The notes under the pieces were generated by a model that was not told where the DNA came from, made no database searches, and saw only the letters and a program-made list of their open reading frames with translations. From Desmodesmus armatus (lineage: Eukaryota > Chlorophyta > Chlorophyceae > Sphaeropleales > Scenedesmaceae): a stretch of 64,000 nucleotides of DNA. Shown piece by piece: positions 42,711 to 56,000 of the stretch (the first letter of the stretch is position 1; each line of letters starts with the position of its first letter). Location: positions 496,001 through 560,000 of the forward strand of contig VIIQ02000827.1 of assembly GCA_007449985.2 (NCBI GenBank). Direction: 5' to 3'. Position numbers and translations under genes: made by a program.

Positions 42711-45700
42711 AGGCAGGGGTGCGCAGCAGCTGCGCAGTTGCAGAGGGTGGATGGGGTATTGGCATCATGGCGGTTTGTATAGGTGGGACACAATGTGTGA
42801 GGTTTTTCCTTGACCACTGTTACACAACACACGTACAGTGTGTTTTAGGGGTGTTGCTAGTGTTGCATACGTGCCTTTGTTGTTTAGTTCATGGGCCATC
42901 CTAGGGTGCCCTTTGTTTGTTTTTTTGTGGGTTAGGTGTGCCGTCATGTCACCTGGCCAGTGCTGCTTCTGATGTTGAGTGGGTGGCTGTCGCCACGGCT
43001 GAGCGTTGGGCATGCACGGCTGGGCTGCATGCCAATGAATGAACGACGCATTGCCAATCACATAATGCTATATGCACCACGCAGATCACGCCGCATGTTG
43101 AAGTGTTCACTCGCTCAATGCGTGTCTGCTCCTCAACAACTGCTTGCCAGGCCCTGGCTATCACGCCTGGTGCTTGGCCCATTGTGTCGCTTGAACGTTC
43201 TGTGTGTTGGGGTGCCTGGTTCTACTAACCCAATTAGTTTTCTGTGTTTCAGTCAGGCCCTGCGTTGGTGCAGCTGCGTGTGTTGTCGCCGTGCACACCA
43301 CACTTGTCAACTACTGCACCACACATTGCACACCTTTGGAATGGGTGCAGATCTATTGAGGTGAATCATCCTGCACTGTTGGCAGGCAACAATGCTCGCT
43401 TGGCTTGCTGCATGCCCACCTGGCGGACGTCGGCTCCTTGCTTGCCCCTGCATGAACAGCAGGCGGGGAGGAGGATTCCAGCATACAGTGCACTGGGGCT
43501 GCAGCACTGTGTGTGCTGAACTGTTGCAGCAGTGCCTGCAAGTAGTTTGCGCATGTTAGCCACAGCATGCTCCCAGTCCTCGCAGGCATGCAGGGCTCAG
43601 CCCGTGAGCACCTGCATTGGCCAATGTGCCCGATTTGCTGACAAGATGAGGTTGGGTGGGTGTGACCCAGGAAGCCAGGGTGAAACCTATACGGCAAAAC
43701 ACGGACGCATGGCACGGCTGGGACCTGCTGGTGCTGTTGGTGACTGCCCCGTTGCTGTTTATGTCAGCACGCGGCAGGCTGCCTTGGTGCTCTGTCTGGC
43801 AACAATGCTGGGGTTGGGGGTGAGTGGATGTATGTTGGCAGTGCGCTGCTTTAATTTGTAGGTTCGTTGCGTCAATGCCGGACGGGGTTTGGGCTGCTAG
43901 TGTGCGTGTCGCTGTTGCCCTGCATGTTGATGGCGTAAAGGGTGGTTGGGGTTTGGGCTGGTGTATGTTTGCGTCTGCACCCGGCTGGGTAGTGTGTTTG
44001 ACTGGCCCACGTTGCTATGATGGAAGGAAGGTGCACACTGGGCTAGCGTGTGAGGCATGTGCATACATGTGGGTGGCTGGACAGCCTGCAGAAGTAGCAC
44101 CTGATGTTGTGGTTTGGTGGGTGCGTGGAACGCAGTCAAACATGAACCGCGCAGCTGACCGACGTCAGATGGCTGTCTTGATTCAGCCTGTGGCAGTCCT
44201 CACTGTCTACTTTTTTCCGGGTACGAACTACCTATGGGCTACTAACTACCTACACACTGCGGAACCGGCCCAAGCAAGCTCAGAGCTTTGGCCGTAACTG
44301 CATGCTACCTGGCTGTATGCCGGGTTTGAGCCCAAACAGGGGTACTTTTATGGTTGTGGGCCTGCCGTGAGGGCTGCAGGTATTTGGGGCTATGAACTGC
44401 ACTAGTTTTGGTCAGGTGCTGAATGCTTTGGTCACTGGTGCATGCTTGCTCTATGTGGGTTTACGGAGGGTTGGTATTCAGCCTCATTGTATCTCCGTGC
44501 ACACACTGTGTCTGACTCACCGAGGCCTGTACAGGAGTCTAGGCACATCAATCAACTGGGCGGCTCCAGATGCTTGGGCCGGTTCGGGCCCTTAACTGCT
44601 GGGCTGCCACCCTGCTATGGCCATGCTGTACTTTGGAAGGGAGTCTCACATGTGGATATTTTCACGGCTGGGCGGCAGTCTCCACAACTGAAGCGTACAT
44701 GGGTTTGTATGTACCGCCTGGCTTGCACAGCTTTTGCACTGTGCAGGCGTGTGCAGGGTTGGTTTTGAGTTGCATGCTTGCTTACATTTGGTAGACACTT
44801 GTTGGCACAGCTGCAGGCTTGTACACTGCACAACACACTAGCAGAGTCGTGCCTGGGTCTTGCCACGTTGTAGTGCGTTGCGTGCACGATCCGGTTTGGT
44901 TCAACCAGGTATTTCTCGCCTTGGCGATGGGCTGCCCTGGTGTATTGGCAGAGCCACAGATGCTGCGTGCCGCGTTGCGCAGGGCGATGCACTTGTCTTG
45001 CTTGCTGTGTACTGCACTGTCGTGAGGCCCGTTCTGCAGTTTGAAACTGGCACCAGAGAGGGTGCCTTGATACGGGTGGCCCAGCACTGGCAGATTTGGA
45101 TGTGCTTGTCTCCGGCGTTGTCGAAGAAACACATCTTGAGACAGCAGAGCCAAAAGGGCTGTGCTGCCTCAGTCCCTGTGGTCCAGGTTGATCTGGCCTG
45201 TGCTTGGATGCTTGTTGAGCGGACGGGGGGCAATACCCGCCCCCCCCCCCCTTCTGATGGGTTATCTTTCGGCATGCAGCTGCTATGCTGTCAGCCCTTG
45301 TTCTTCACCAGCGCATTTGATGGGGTGTGGAAGCGAGTGTTTGATTTACTGCACACATGCGCACGTAGGCGTGCATGTGTGTTTGAGCCCCTGCATGCAT
45401 GCCTGTTTCTGGTCAGCACTTCACCCTTTCAGTGGGTGGCCCCTAACTGAAATAGGCGTTGCATACCTCTCTCTTTTGCAAGTCTCTCTTTTGCCACCGG
45501 CATCACCTATGTTTATGTGCAGGACACCTACGCGTGCTTACGTAGGAGCACCTGCCATGTGTTTGAGAGGGCCCTGGTCATCTGAGGCTCAAGTGTTGGT
45601 GAGGGACACGCAGACACATACGCATCCTCTGCCGCTGTCTTTTGTTGGTGTTCGGGCATGGTCCCCCGCAAGCATAAGATAATACGGTGTCGGCAGGCTG

Positions 45701-46011
45701 CTGCTGCTGAAAGGGTGCACCTTGTGCAGCCTGCTCCCCACTTGGAGTGCATCTTCTATGACGCATGAACGCTGAGGCGGCTTCATGCGTGCAACATGCC
45801 CGATGGTCTTTTTCTGCCGTTCATACTTGTGAAAGGGGTATGCTGGGGTGAAGGGTGTGGGGCAGAAGGGCTGATACCTTTGTTCCATTGTATGCATGCT
45901 GGGTCTGCCATGGATGTCAAACCCAGGATGCATGGCTCGCCGTCGATGCCACTCGTGGTTGCGGTGCTCTTCCTTCTGGCTGTCACCAACCATGTTGAGT
46001 GGTGTTTGGGT

Positions 46012-46111
46012 GTCGCAGGAGATTGTGCATTCGGTGTGAGTGATGCCAGGTGCGAAGTATCTCTTTTGGTGGTTGCAGGATATTGTGCATTCGGTGCACG
46101 TGATGCCAGTG
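46012..46111 (+). repeat. About 62-base tandem duplication
   Basis: G(T/C)(T/C)GCAGGA(G/T)ATTGTGCATTCGGTG followed by a GTGATGCCAG block occurs twice, 62 bases apart. Non-coding. Confidence 0.75.
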
Positions 46112-48753
46112 AACTGGGTGGATGCGGAGAGTGCAGGCCAGGTGAAAATGGTGCATGGGGAGAGCCCCAACGTGTGTGTGTCCGCAGCGTGTGAGCCTGC
46201 CCATGAGCATGTGGCGGCTTTCGGCATCCAGTGGCTTCGCACTCATAAGGCCTGCCACGCGGCTTGCATGCAGTTTGTATGCAACTTGAGTGGCAGTGTC
46301 GACACATTACAGTGGGTGGTCAGGCAGCCTGCATGGCTTGACGGTGTACAGAGTCAACCCGCAGATTGTCTGCCTTGTTGGAGCCCCAGCATGCATGTTC
46401 CCGTTGCTCCCCTTGAGGTTGCTAAATTGCTTTGTTTTGTGCCAGTGTTGATTGGTACTGTCGACGAAGAGGTTGCCCCGACCTACCACGCCATTTCTGC
46501 TCTGTTGTGTGGCTTCAGTGTCCATGGACATTGTGGCAGGTTTGTACAACCCCTTCACTGTTGCTCTCTGCTCCTGTACAGCAGCAGCAGCACCCCGCGC
46601 CTCTTGCTGTCTTCGCAGATGATGTTGGAGGTACTTGTGCAGGCGTGGGTGGGTCATTCTGCAACTGGCGCTTCCCGCAGCCGTCATTGACAGTGAATCT
46701 GCCACGCAACCCTGTGTGGTCGACTTGTTTTTCTTAGTAACATCGGCCTCTGCCTGGAGCAGCTTCTGCAGGCGGGCCTGTCAACAGTGTGCCAAGTAGT
46801 GTGTGCCCCCGTTCAGAGCGCATATGCTGCAACATGCAGTTGCAGGCCATGTGCACCACTGTGGTGTACCCAGAGGTGCTGTGGCTTTGGTTGAGTTGGA
46901 AATCGTACCAGAAGTTGCCTGGTTCATGGCTGGTGTGTAGGGTATCAATGGGAGTCTGAGCATGTGTGCGTTTGGGCTGTCCCTAGCAGGAAAGCGGATG
47001 TGCAAGCGTGATTGCGCTTGACCTCACAATGTATGGGGGTCGCTGCTGTTCATGTGTGTTGGCGAGCATCCGTATGTGGCGCTTTGCGCTTGTGTGGCTA
47101 CGATTTTTTTCTGCTGACCGGTCATATGTGCTCGGGTTGTATGTTGTACCTGCAGCTGGTGTTGATGGCGCCCAGTGCTATTTACGTGGCTGGTGGCAGC
47201 GTCGCCGCCCACACACCAGTGCTGTCATTGTGCGGTGGTGTTCTGGGCCTCCCTAGTGCCACAGCTGCCAGCGTGCCCTGCTCCTGTCGCAGTCAACTCC
47301 ATCTCATGAGGGCCCTGTTGCTTGTGGCACTTATTGAAGAGGTTCCTGTATTGAAAAGGTCTAAAGGTATATGCCTATCGATACGTGTTGTGGGTGCTCA
47401 GCCCTGGGCAGACGTGCAGAATGGCAGACGGGCAGAATGGCAGAATGGCAGGGCCGTTCCCGTGCACGCCAAGTGCAAGTCTGTTGAGAAGTATCTTTTG
47501 TGCATGAGGTCCAGTGATGGGGCAGCTTGTGCTTGTGTTTGTGGCTGCCTTGCGACCAGTGCAAGGCAGAAGCTAGTGTGTAGATCTGGCACATCTGTCG
47601 GCCAGGGGTGCACTGCCTTGCGAATGGCAGGCTACACGTTGTTGCCATCTGCTCCTTGTCCACCTGTTACAGATTGCGGCATCACATGCAGCAACATATG
47701 TATTATGTACCCATCCCAAGGCATGGGTTTTTGACGACGGCTATCAGGGGGTAGTGCAGCACTCTTCCGTGCACGTTGTCCTTGTTCGCCCCCAGTACTA
47801 CTTGCTCCAGTGCAATGGTCCCGAGGATGTTGCTCGCAGTTGTGGAGTGATGGCCTTGAATGCCAACTGTGATGAGGTGGCATGCCGAGGCTGCCAGCGC
47901 TGTCACGCAAATTGGTAGTTTCAGGTGTTGTGTACGTTGTCAGATCAGGTGTTGTCAGACCCCGTGCCAGCTATTGCTCAAAGCACGAGGGGTGTTTGCC
48001 CAGGTGTTGCATTGGTCTTGTTGTCAGGGGCTCTCGGCTGTTGCTGACAGCACGCTGGAAAGTTGTTGTCAGAGCACATCTGTTCAGAAGGTCATGGTCC
48101 CTAGTACGCAGTAGCACCAGAGCGTTTGCTGTTGTCAGGTGGGTAGAGGCACGCATTGCACGTGACCCTGCTGATCTACATCACTGGCAGGTGGCTTGAC
48201 GGTAGTAAGCGTCTGGGGCACATCAGAACTGCAGCTTCCATGATGGTTACACGCAGTTGTGGCAAGTGCTGGTCAAAGTTGCTTGTGAGGCAGGGTCTGT
48301 TGTGGCCATTTTGCCGATCTCATCCATTCGTCATCGTCACGGTTGGTAGGCAATGGCTGAGCACATCTGTGATAGTTGAAGATCCACGGCCAGGTTTTTG
48401 AGCTGTGGAGTTATCTGGAAGTGCTGGTCAACGTCGGCAGCCGGCTGTGGCAGGGCCTTGACTGTACTGCCTCACCTGGCTTGGTGTGTTGATGAGTTGC
48501 ATCACCGCAGACCAGCAAGGCGAGAGCGGCCAGCAGGAGTAGGTACTTGTTGAATGGCACGCGTTGCAGCGTCGGCTACAATGCCCGGTAATTGCAGCTT
48601 GTGCTTTACATCAGTCACGCATCCGATGTACATCTTTATGCGAGTCGAGTCTACACATATTTATTGGGAATGGGTTTCCTGTTGCTTGTAGGCATGGTGT
48701 GGCTGTTTACAGTTGACTGTGCTGCAAGTGCAACAGTACATGCCCTGCTGTTG

Positions 48754-48772
48754 TGTAATGTTTGAGTTGTAA
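48754..48772 (+). terminator. Two TGTAA poly(A) signals, + strand
   Basis: TGTAA at 48754-48758 and 48768-48772, at the end of the G/T-rich part. The second lies in TTTGAGTTGTAA (48761-48772), which recurs inverted at 48868-48879. Inferred end of a + strand transcript; which gene it belongs to is unknown. Confidence 0.4.
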
Positions 48773-48867
48773 CATATATTGCTCTGTGGAAGATCACATC
48801 TCCCTTGTCTCTGCGTTGGTGCACATGCTCTGTCATAATGCATGCTGTACAGTGACAACCTCAGGTT

Positions 48868-48872
48868 TTACA
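48868..48872 (-). terminator. TGTAA poly(A) signal, - strand
   Basis: TTACA on the + strand, read as TGTAA on the -. It lies inside TTACAACTCAAA (48868-48879), the exact reverse complement of 48761-48772, at the start of A/C-rich sequence leading to the - strand kinase gene. Confidence 0.4.
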
Positions 48873-50020
48873 ACTCAAAGCACCCCACACAACTCAAAAC
48901 CACCCCACACAGGCACTGCAGTTGGTAAAAGGGGGAAGGATCAAACTACTTGCCATTTCTTTCTCTCATCAGCATTCTGCATGCTAATGTCTCGATAGCA
49001 CTGATACATGTACCGATACACCACACCAGCCCCAACCATCACAATGACATGCATTGCCAAAAGCACAAGACGATTGCCACTCCTTGACAGTCAAGGTACA
49101 ATCTCACCCACACAAAATTGCATCAAGCATCCCCACATTAGCTACACAAGAGAGGAAATGCTACATCTGGTTGACCGACTTCAACTAGTCAGTTGAGTGA
49201 GTCACCCATCTCATGACCGCCCCAGCTTACCACTTGTGGTGTGGTCTCGGGCATCCTGTATGCATACAGCCTTGCCAACATCCTGACCTATGCAAGACAC
49301 GCGTAAGCAGTGAAATCCGCACACAATGTACTTCACGCCACCACCTACCAGCCACCACCATATGGCAATGCAACACCACCACGAAACCCACCGGTCCAGT
49401 CATACAGCTAGCCCTGCAGCGTCGATGCCCTGTCAAACTGAGCGCTGTTCATAACTTGATACCTCCCTGTCACAGACCCCAAACGCCACCAAATGCCCTG
49501 CCAAAACGTGACAAGAATGAAACATATCGATTGCACCTTTGGCTGTTCAGCCACCACATGCGCATGACATGTCCAGCCATCCGGAGTGTCATCTGCCACT
49601 ACTACCGTCAACCCAACAGCAAGGAATCATCAGCCACAGCAAGACCAGCCACACCAACCTGAGCTATGATCTTGATGATCAAACATTGGCTTTGCTTGCA
49701 GACAAGCCATCAACCACAACACTGGTTATGGTAACAACCTCACAGTTCTGCGCTGCCACCAATTCCCACCGGGTAGTGTAGTGTGTACAGATCTGTATAG
49801 CCCTGTGACAACTCGGTGAGCAGGGCGCTGAGCCAAGGCAGGCTATGCACACAACAAACAAACAAACAGTCAAACACCCACTAACAACACTTTCTGGCAT
49901 GATGCGGACACATGACCCAGCTCAGGGTCCAACCAAACCTCTTTCACCATCAAAATGCCTGGCAGGCGCGACCTGCTGCGCGAAGTGACTCCTCAAGCAA
50001 TACCGCGCAGGCCCATCGCC

Positions 50021-50025
50021 TTACA
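50021..50025 (-). terminator. TGTAA word just after the kinase stop codon
   Basis: TTACA on the + strand, 11-15 bases past the stop codon of the - strand kinase gene. It would give a very short 3' untranslated region; the signal at 48868 is an alternative, giving a long one. Confidence 0.4.
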
Positions 50026-50035
50026 AAAAGGCCAA

Positions 50036-53000
50036 TCACGCGCTGTTGACATGCACGACACCATGCCCTTCCACCGTCGCCAGCATGTCCACCAAACGCT
50101 GCAGCACCTGGTCAGCAGAGGGGCGGGAGAGGGCCTGGCGGGCCCAGCACTCCTGTGCCAGCTGAATGTAGTCGGGGGGCAGGTACTCACGGGCTGCTGC
50201 CGGCCAGGGGCCTGTGGAGCCAATGGGAGCAAAGATGAGAGCATCACAGCAGCATTGGTGTGCTCATCAACCGTGAAATATGAAGATAGTGCTGTCGATT
50301 CAGCCTGCACACTGAGTGTTCTACTCGAGACACTGTTGCCCCAGCCGCTGGCACAGGCAAAGCCCTCAGGTAAGCACATGACACCCTGCACAAAGCACAC
50401 ACTTCAGGCCCCCGCGACGAGCTCAAGCCGGGTTGTACACACTGTGACACTTTCTACAGCATGCGCAGTACTGTGCCTGCTCCACACTGCCCACCTGGAC
50501 GCAGGTCCTGTGTGACCACCTTGTGGATGACCTCCCCATGGTGCAGGCCAGCAAAGGGCGGGGTGCGGGACACCATCTCCCACATCATAATGCCAAAGCT
50601 GTGTGACAGGACAGGCAGGTGACAGGACAAGAGCGGTACCAGCGAAACAACAGACACAGGACACCACCAGCAATACATCAGCCTGATGTTGCACACTAAG
50701 CCTCCACTGGAGGGTAGTACCCAGCGGCAGTGTGTGCAGCCGCATTATCGCTGCAACCGTTACCGATGCAACCGTGTGTCAAAAGTCAGATATAACTGCT
50801 TACATTTGTACCCTGGAGCACACTTCTTGCTGATGATATTGCTCACAAGCAATGAACTGTATCCTCAACCCTTATATCCCTTTGCATGCGCTGCTGGTGC
50901 GATTGAGACAGCAGCACTCACCTGTACACGTCAGCGGCTGGTGTCAGCTTGCCAGCTACGAGCAGCTGCAAGCAAAAAAGAGGCGCACACACACACACAC
51001 ACACGCATACAGTCAGATAGATGGCCAGACTGACACGGACCTTCATGTCCGACCACCACACCTCAAAATTTTGCCAGGGACAGTGCCAGGAGCAGCTACC
51101 TGCAGCCTGCTGATGGAATCTTGCCACGTCCTCAAGTCATGGCACCCCTCAACGGACAAGTGTGCCACTAGCACCCAGTGCCACCGATACATGCCTGTAC
51201 TGGGTACTTTAGGAGTATTGCTACTGAAACGTAAAGTAGCTCAAAAACACTATCCCAGCATGACCACCGAAAAGGCACTTACCTCAGGAGGCATCATGGT
51301 GACGGTTCCGTAGCGCCTTGTGCTCAGGTGTGACTGCAACACAATGGACAGCAGCTCCTCAGGGTCAGCCGGTTGGATGATCTAGCACCTTCACAGCGCT
51401 AATGTGCTATTTGCGCAAGTTGATACAAGCATACTGATGCTGCTTGCCAGGCGCACTGTTTCCATGACGATAAAGCATGGGGTGTGTACAAGTGACACTG
51501 TCAGCGACTCAGTCATGGCATGGCCCCTCGTGCAACGGTAGCAAAGCAGGGCCTGCCAAGCATTCACAAGAAGTCAAAGGCACTCGCTGTCATCTGGGCC
51601 CTGTTGCAGCTCACCTGCCCGAAGGCCAGCGCACGGCTTAGACCGAAGTCTGCAACAGCTGCCATCATGCCGTCTGGGTCCTTGGGCTCTGCATGCAACA
51701 TACAACATGGCAGGACAGCAAAGGCAGCGATGTACAACCCAGCATGTGGCACATGCTGATGTGACTGCACACCCATGGTCCAAGCAATGGTATCGCACGG
51801 CATGGCATATACTTGTGCAAATTTGCAGCAGTTTACCGCCGAGAATCTAACACAGCAGTGTCACTGACAGCCATGGTGGCATTCACAACACTGTGTCATC
51901 CCAGTGCGATACCTTACTGCTTCAGGTGTATTCACTCATTATCCTAAAGTGCCTGACACACTATACAGCGCTGACAATATCCAGTGCTGACAGCATCCCT
52001 GAAATTGCGCAGCCACCACAGTAATCACCTGAGCGGAGCAGCACATTCTCAGTCTTCAGGTCTCCATGGCACACGTTGCGGGAGTGACTGCGCCCAAACA
52101 AGCAAGGCAACATCAGGGGGTGTCGATCAAACACTCCACACCGGCCAAATCCAAACACTGGTCATATGCACCTCCAACTGCCTGTACTGTCTGCACAGCA
52201 AAGACAGCCTGGCAGGCACTCTGCCTTGGTGCAGCGGCTGAACCGAGGTGCTGTGACAGTTGTAACTCTCCTACATGGTTGCGTACTGAGAAACCCCTCC
52301 CAAGTCTGCAAAATTGGCGAAGTCACTCAGCTCTAGTCCAAGCAGCGCAGCGCAAGCAATGCGCTAGCGGCGTGCGGCACTGCAGGTGGTACTGCCCCGC
52401 AGGACTTCATTGCAACACTTGCAAAGGCTGTGCTTTACACACCCAATTCTCAGCAAATACCAACTTACAGGTAGGTGACACCAGCAACGATGTCAGCGCA
52501 TCGGCGCAGCAGGGCAGCCTGCAGGAATGGGGCAGCATGCACAAATGTGGTGCGTTTAACACGGCCACTGAATGCAGTGCATCGTCATGGCATGAAACAT
52601 GCTGGCAAGCAGATCCTCGAGATCCCAGGAGCTTGTGGCACAAGCTGGGCCTGCTGAGTAGAGCCGGCTCAAGGTCCAAGACAGTGTGTCCAAGACAGGG
52701 CTTAAAATTGCACAAGCTGACGCAAGAAAGTTTTGTTGAACATTCAATGCATGTTGCAACGTGCAGACAGGAACTTTCACATGCCATTGAGGCCCATGGC
52801 ACCCGCTCAGTCAGGGGGCGCAACACATGTGCTGTACAGCTTCCAGACACGTCACTCACTGCTCTGATGCCGACCCCATCCTCCGCAAGGAAGGCACCCT
52901 GCCTGATGGCAGCAGCCAAGTTGCCCCGGTCCATCAGGTCCTGCACAATCCAGGTCTCACTGCAAGGCGCACACGACAAGCGGCGTTAGCACAGACTACA

Positions 53001-56000
53001 GGAAGGAGGGTAAGGAAGGAGGGGAGGAACAGTACTACAGTGGACTCTATTTCCATTGCATGTGCCGTGCCTTCACTGAGTGGAACCCTGGCGTTGGGAC
53101 ACTGCCAACCCATGCAGGCCGCCTCAGCTGCAGGCTTACTGTCTGAAGAGAGTCCCCGACACCCCTCCTGGGTAGTCAACACAAAATGCAACATCGACCT
53201 CCGAGGCAAAGCAAAGCTGTAGTCAGAATCCAAGAAGGCAGGCCTGGACAGGTTACGACCAAGCAGGTGCAAGCAACTGGCTAAGCAAAACACGTACGTG
53301 TCAATCATGGCAGGAGGTCCTGCCAGTCCCTGCTTCTGAATGACGGCCCAAGTTGGGGGCAGGTCAAAGACACCCACGGCACCCTCGGGCAGGAACAGGC
53401 TGCCAGTGCCACCAGCGGATGGAGCACCCTGCAAGCGTCAGCATTACAGTGCAAAAGGGGTTGGGAAAGGTCGGGAGAAGGTTGGGAAAAGCCTGTTTCT
53501 TAGCATCAAGGCTACAGTGACACATCACAGTGACTCATCACACAGTGTTTGAACACACAGGAGGTTATTGGCCATCCAAAGGGGACTCCCGAAGTACATA
53601 GTGCCATGCAGCATTGAGCTGCTCTTCTTGAACGACCTTAGAGCTAGCCAGGCTGTCAACTCGCAGCGTAGCTGGCTTGTTGTCAAAGGAGAGCACCGCC
53701 CTGCCTGCAGTACACGGATGATCCACTGCATTTGTTGCACCCCGAGGCCGCAACCACTCCTGTAGCAGCTGCCAACTGGTTGAAGGCCAAACAGCTCTAT
53801 GTGTGCACACCAGTCACTCTCACCAGGCTCGCCTCTGCACTGTTAGGGTTGATGCGGATGCGCGCAAAGTGCAGGGCTCGCACGAGGTTGGGGTGGTCGA
53901 AGCTCATGCTGCACGCAGCACACAGCAAACAGGGCACGGCGTCAGCAACAACATGCAGCAGAGCTGCTTGTATTGCGCACATCCAATGCACTAGTTGAAC
54001 CTTGAAAATGCACCAAAAGAAAATGCACCAAAAGAACCCTGAAACGCATCAGGTGACTCACTCCCTCACTCTAGGTTTGCAGCCTTAGGGTGACATGTCA
54101 TGGTGTACACCCATGTTGATATCGACCGAAGATGATGCTCATTGCTGAGCGTATGCGCCACCACTGTGCTACTGGCAGCGGCTGCTACAGCTACAGCAAC
54201 TCAGCAACGCCACAGCAGGCCTATGGTGACCCCCGGCCCACCTGAGGGACAGCTCGCTGCTGATGCGTGTGTCGTCCTCTGCTGAGTGGCTGATGATCTT
54301 CACTGCTACACGCAGGTTGTTCCACACACCTGGGCAGCAACACAAACACACGCAGGCACACGCGCGCACGCACGCATGTGTGATGGTGATGGGCCCTTTT
54401 GCGCTGCACTTCAAAACACACTGTTGAGTTGTGTTCAACACAACCAATCGGGATATGCAGCTGAGAGAGATCATGATGTCTTGGCAGCAGCGTGGTGAGC
54501 ACTAGCAACCGTTGCCGCCACAGGCACAGCGCAAGCGGCAAAACATGCATGCCACGACCGCACAAGGCCCCTACAGCATTTCAGCATACGACATGCACGA
54601 CGCATCAACTGCCACGGGCGTCACTGACAGTGAGTGAGGCACCAAGCAGCAATAGGTAGTCACTAACAACCAGGCTGGTTGTTCTCCAATTGGTTGCCAT
54701 GATTTTTCTTTCTTTCAAACATCCACAACAAACAACAAAACTACAGATTTTTATTCTTTTGGCTCTGAAAATGGAACCATTGCCTGGTGGCACCACTGCA
54801 GCAGTGGTGACACAGCAGGCCCTGCAGGGCATGCGCGCAACTTGTCGGACCAGCCAAAGGCTGTACCACACCCTCACCTGAATACACGCGGCCAAAGGAC
54901 CCTGCACCCAGCAGCAAGCTGAGCTGGATGCCATCCGGTGCCACTGATGTGATGCCCTGGCGGTAGCTGGCAAGGCTTGTCCCATCACCAGACCTGCCAA
55001 AGTGAAAGAAAGCGACACTTTCGAAGTGCTCGCACATCCCAAGTTGTAGAGAGTGTGCCACAGTACTGCACTGCACCAGTGCTAGGGCAAAGAAGCAAGG
55101 CTGTCTGCACATGTGGCCGACTGCTGTGGCTGCCTGCGGGCCTGTGCCCCATGCAGCGCATCACTGCTTGGTACAACAAGATGCCCAGCTACATCCGATG
55201 GAGTCCACCAAGTCAATTCAGGGGGCCAACAACCTAATAATTGCAACAGTCCTGCTGCACTAGCGCCACTCCTGCCACCCAGGCCAGTAATGACAGCCGA
55301 CATGCCTACCTTTGCTCAGAGGAGCCTTCAGGAGTGGTGCCATCGGTGGTGGTGGCGGCGGGGCTGAGGTCGTGACTGCCTAGGAGACGCCTGCCAGGGT
55401 CTGCACAGCACACACAGGACACACGCACCTTTGCACTGACTCAACTAGATATCGTGAGCGTTCAGCAGTCAATGCACACACTTCTCAAGCGGCATCACCT
55501 TCTCTACCTTAGCATACTTCATGATGCACTGAGAGTGTGCAGCGTGCATCTCAGGCATGTATGGCATGTCCCTCAGCAACTTGTTGCCAACAATGGTGAC
55601 CATTGCTCCATCAACCACCATTTGCACCCCCCAAAGACATTGATGGCCACATGCCACACAGTAGCAGAGTCGCAGCGGCAGAGCTGTAGCAAGGCTCTGG
55701 CAGACACCCACCTGATGATGCAACAGAAGAGTGCCCAAACAGCCACCCACTAAGCCCTGGGCTCCGTTGAGAGGTTGGCGTGCTGTGTGCTGGGTCGTAC
55801 GGGCCCTTGGCCATCCCCAACGAGTCCTGAGCATGCTTGATGGCGCGTTTGTGCCTCAGGTATGCAAAGCCAAGGAGCAGAGCCGCCAGCAGCAGCGCAC
55901 CACCTGCAGGGCAAGCACGCCAGCAAACGGTCTTCAACATGGACGCAGAAAGCGCACCACGAGACCCACAGTCCCCAGCCTCTTGGCCCGGCCGTGTCGT

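Larger units (their letters stand above)
42711..50035. other. Gene-poor 7.3-kb stretch between convergent genes
   Basis: No exon chain, domain or RNA gene was recognised on either strand. The + strand is G/T-rich from 42.7 to about 48.8 kb and A/C-rich from about 48.85 kb to the kinase gene, matching the intron composition of the upstream + gene and the downstream - gene. TGTAA poly(A) words on both strands lie at the switch. Several open frames of 150-240 codons exist (for example 46040-46690 and 47012-47734) but are Cys/Trp/His-rich and look like chance. Confidence 0.45.
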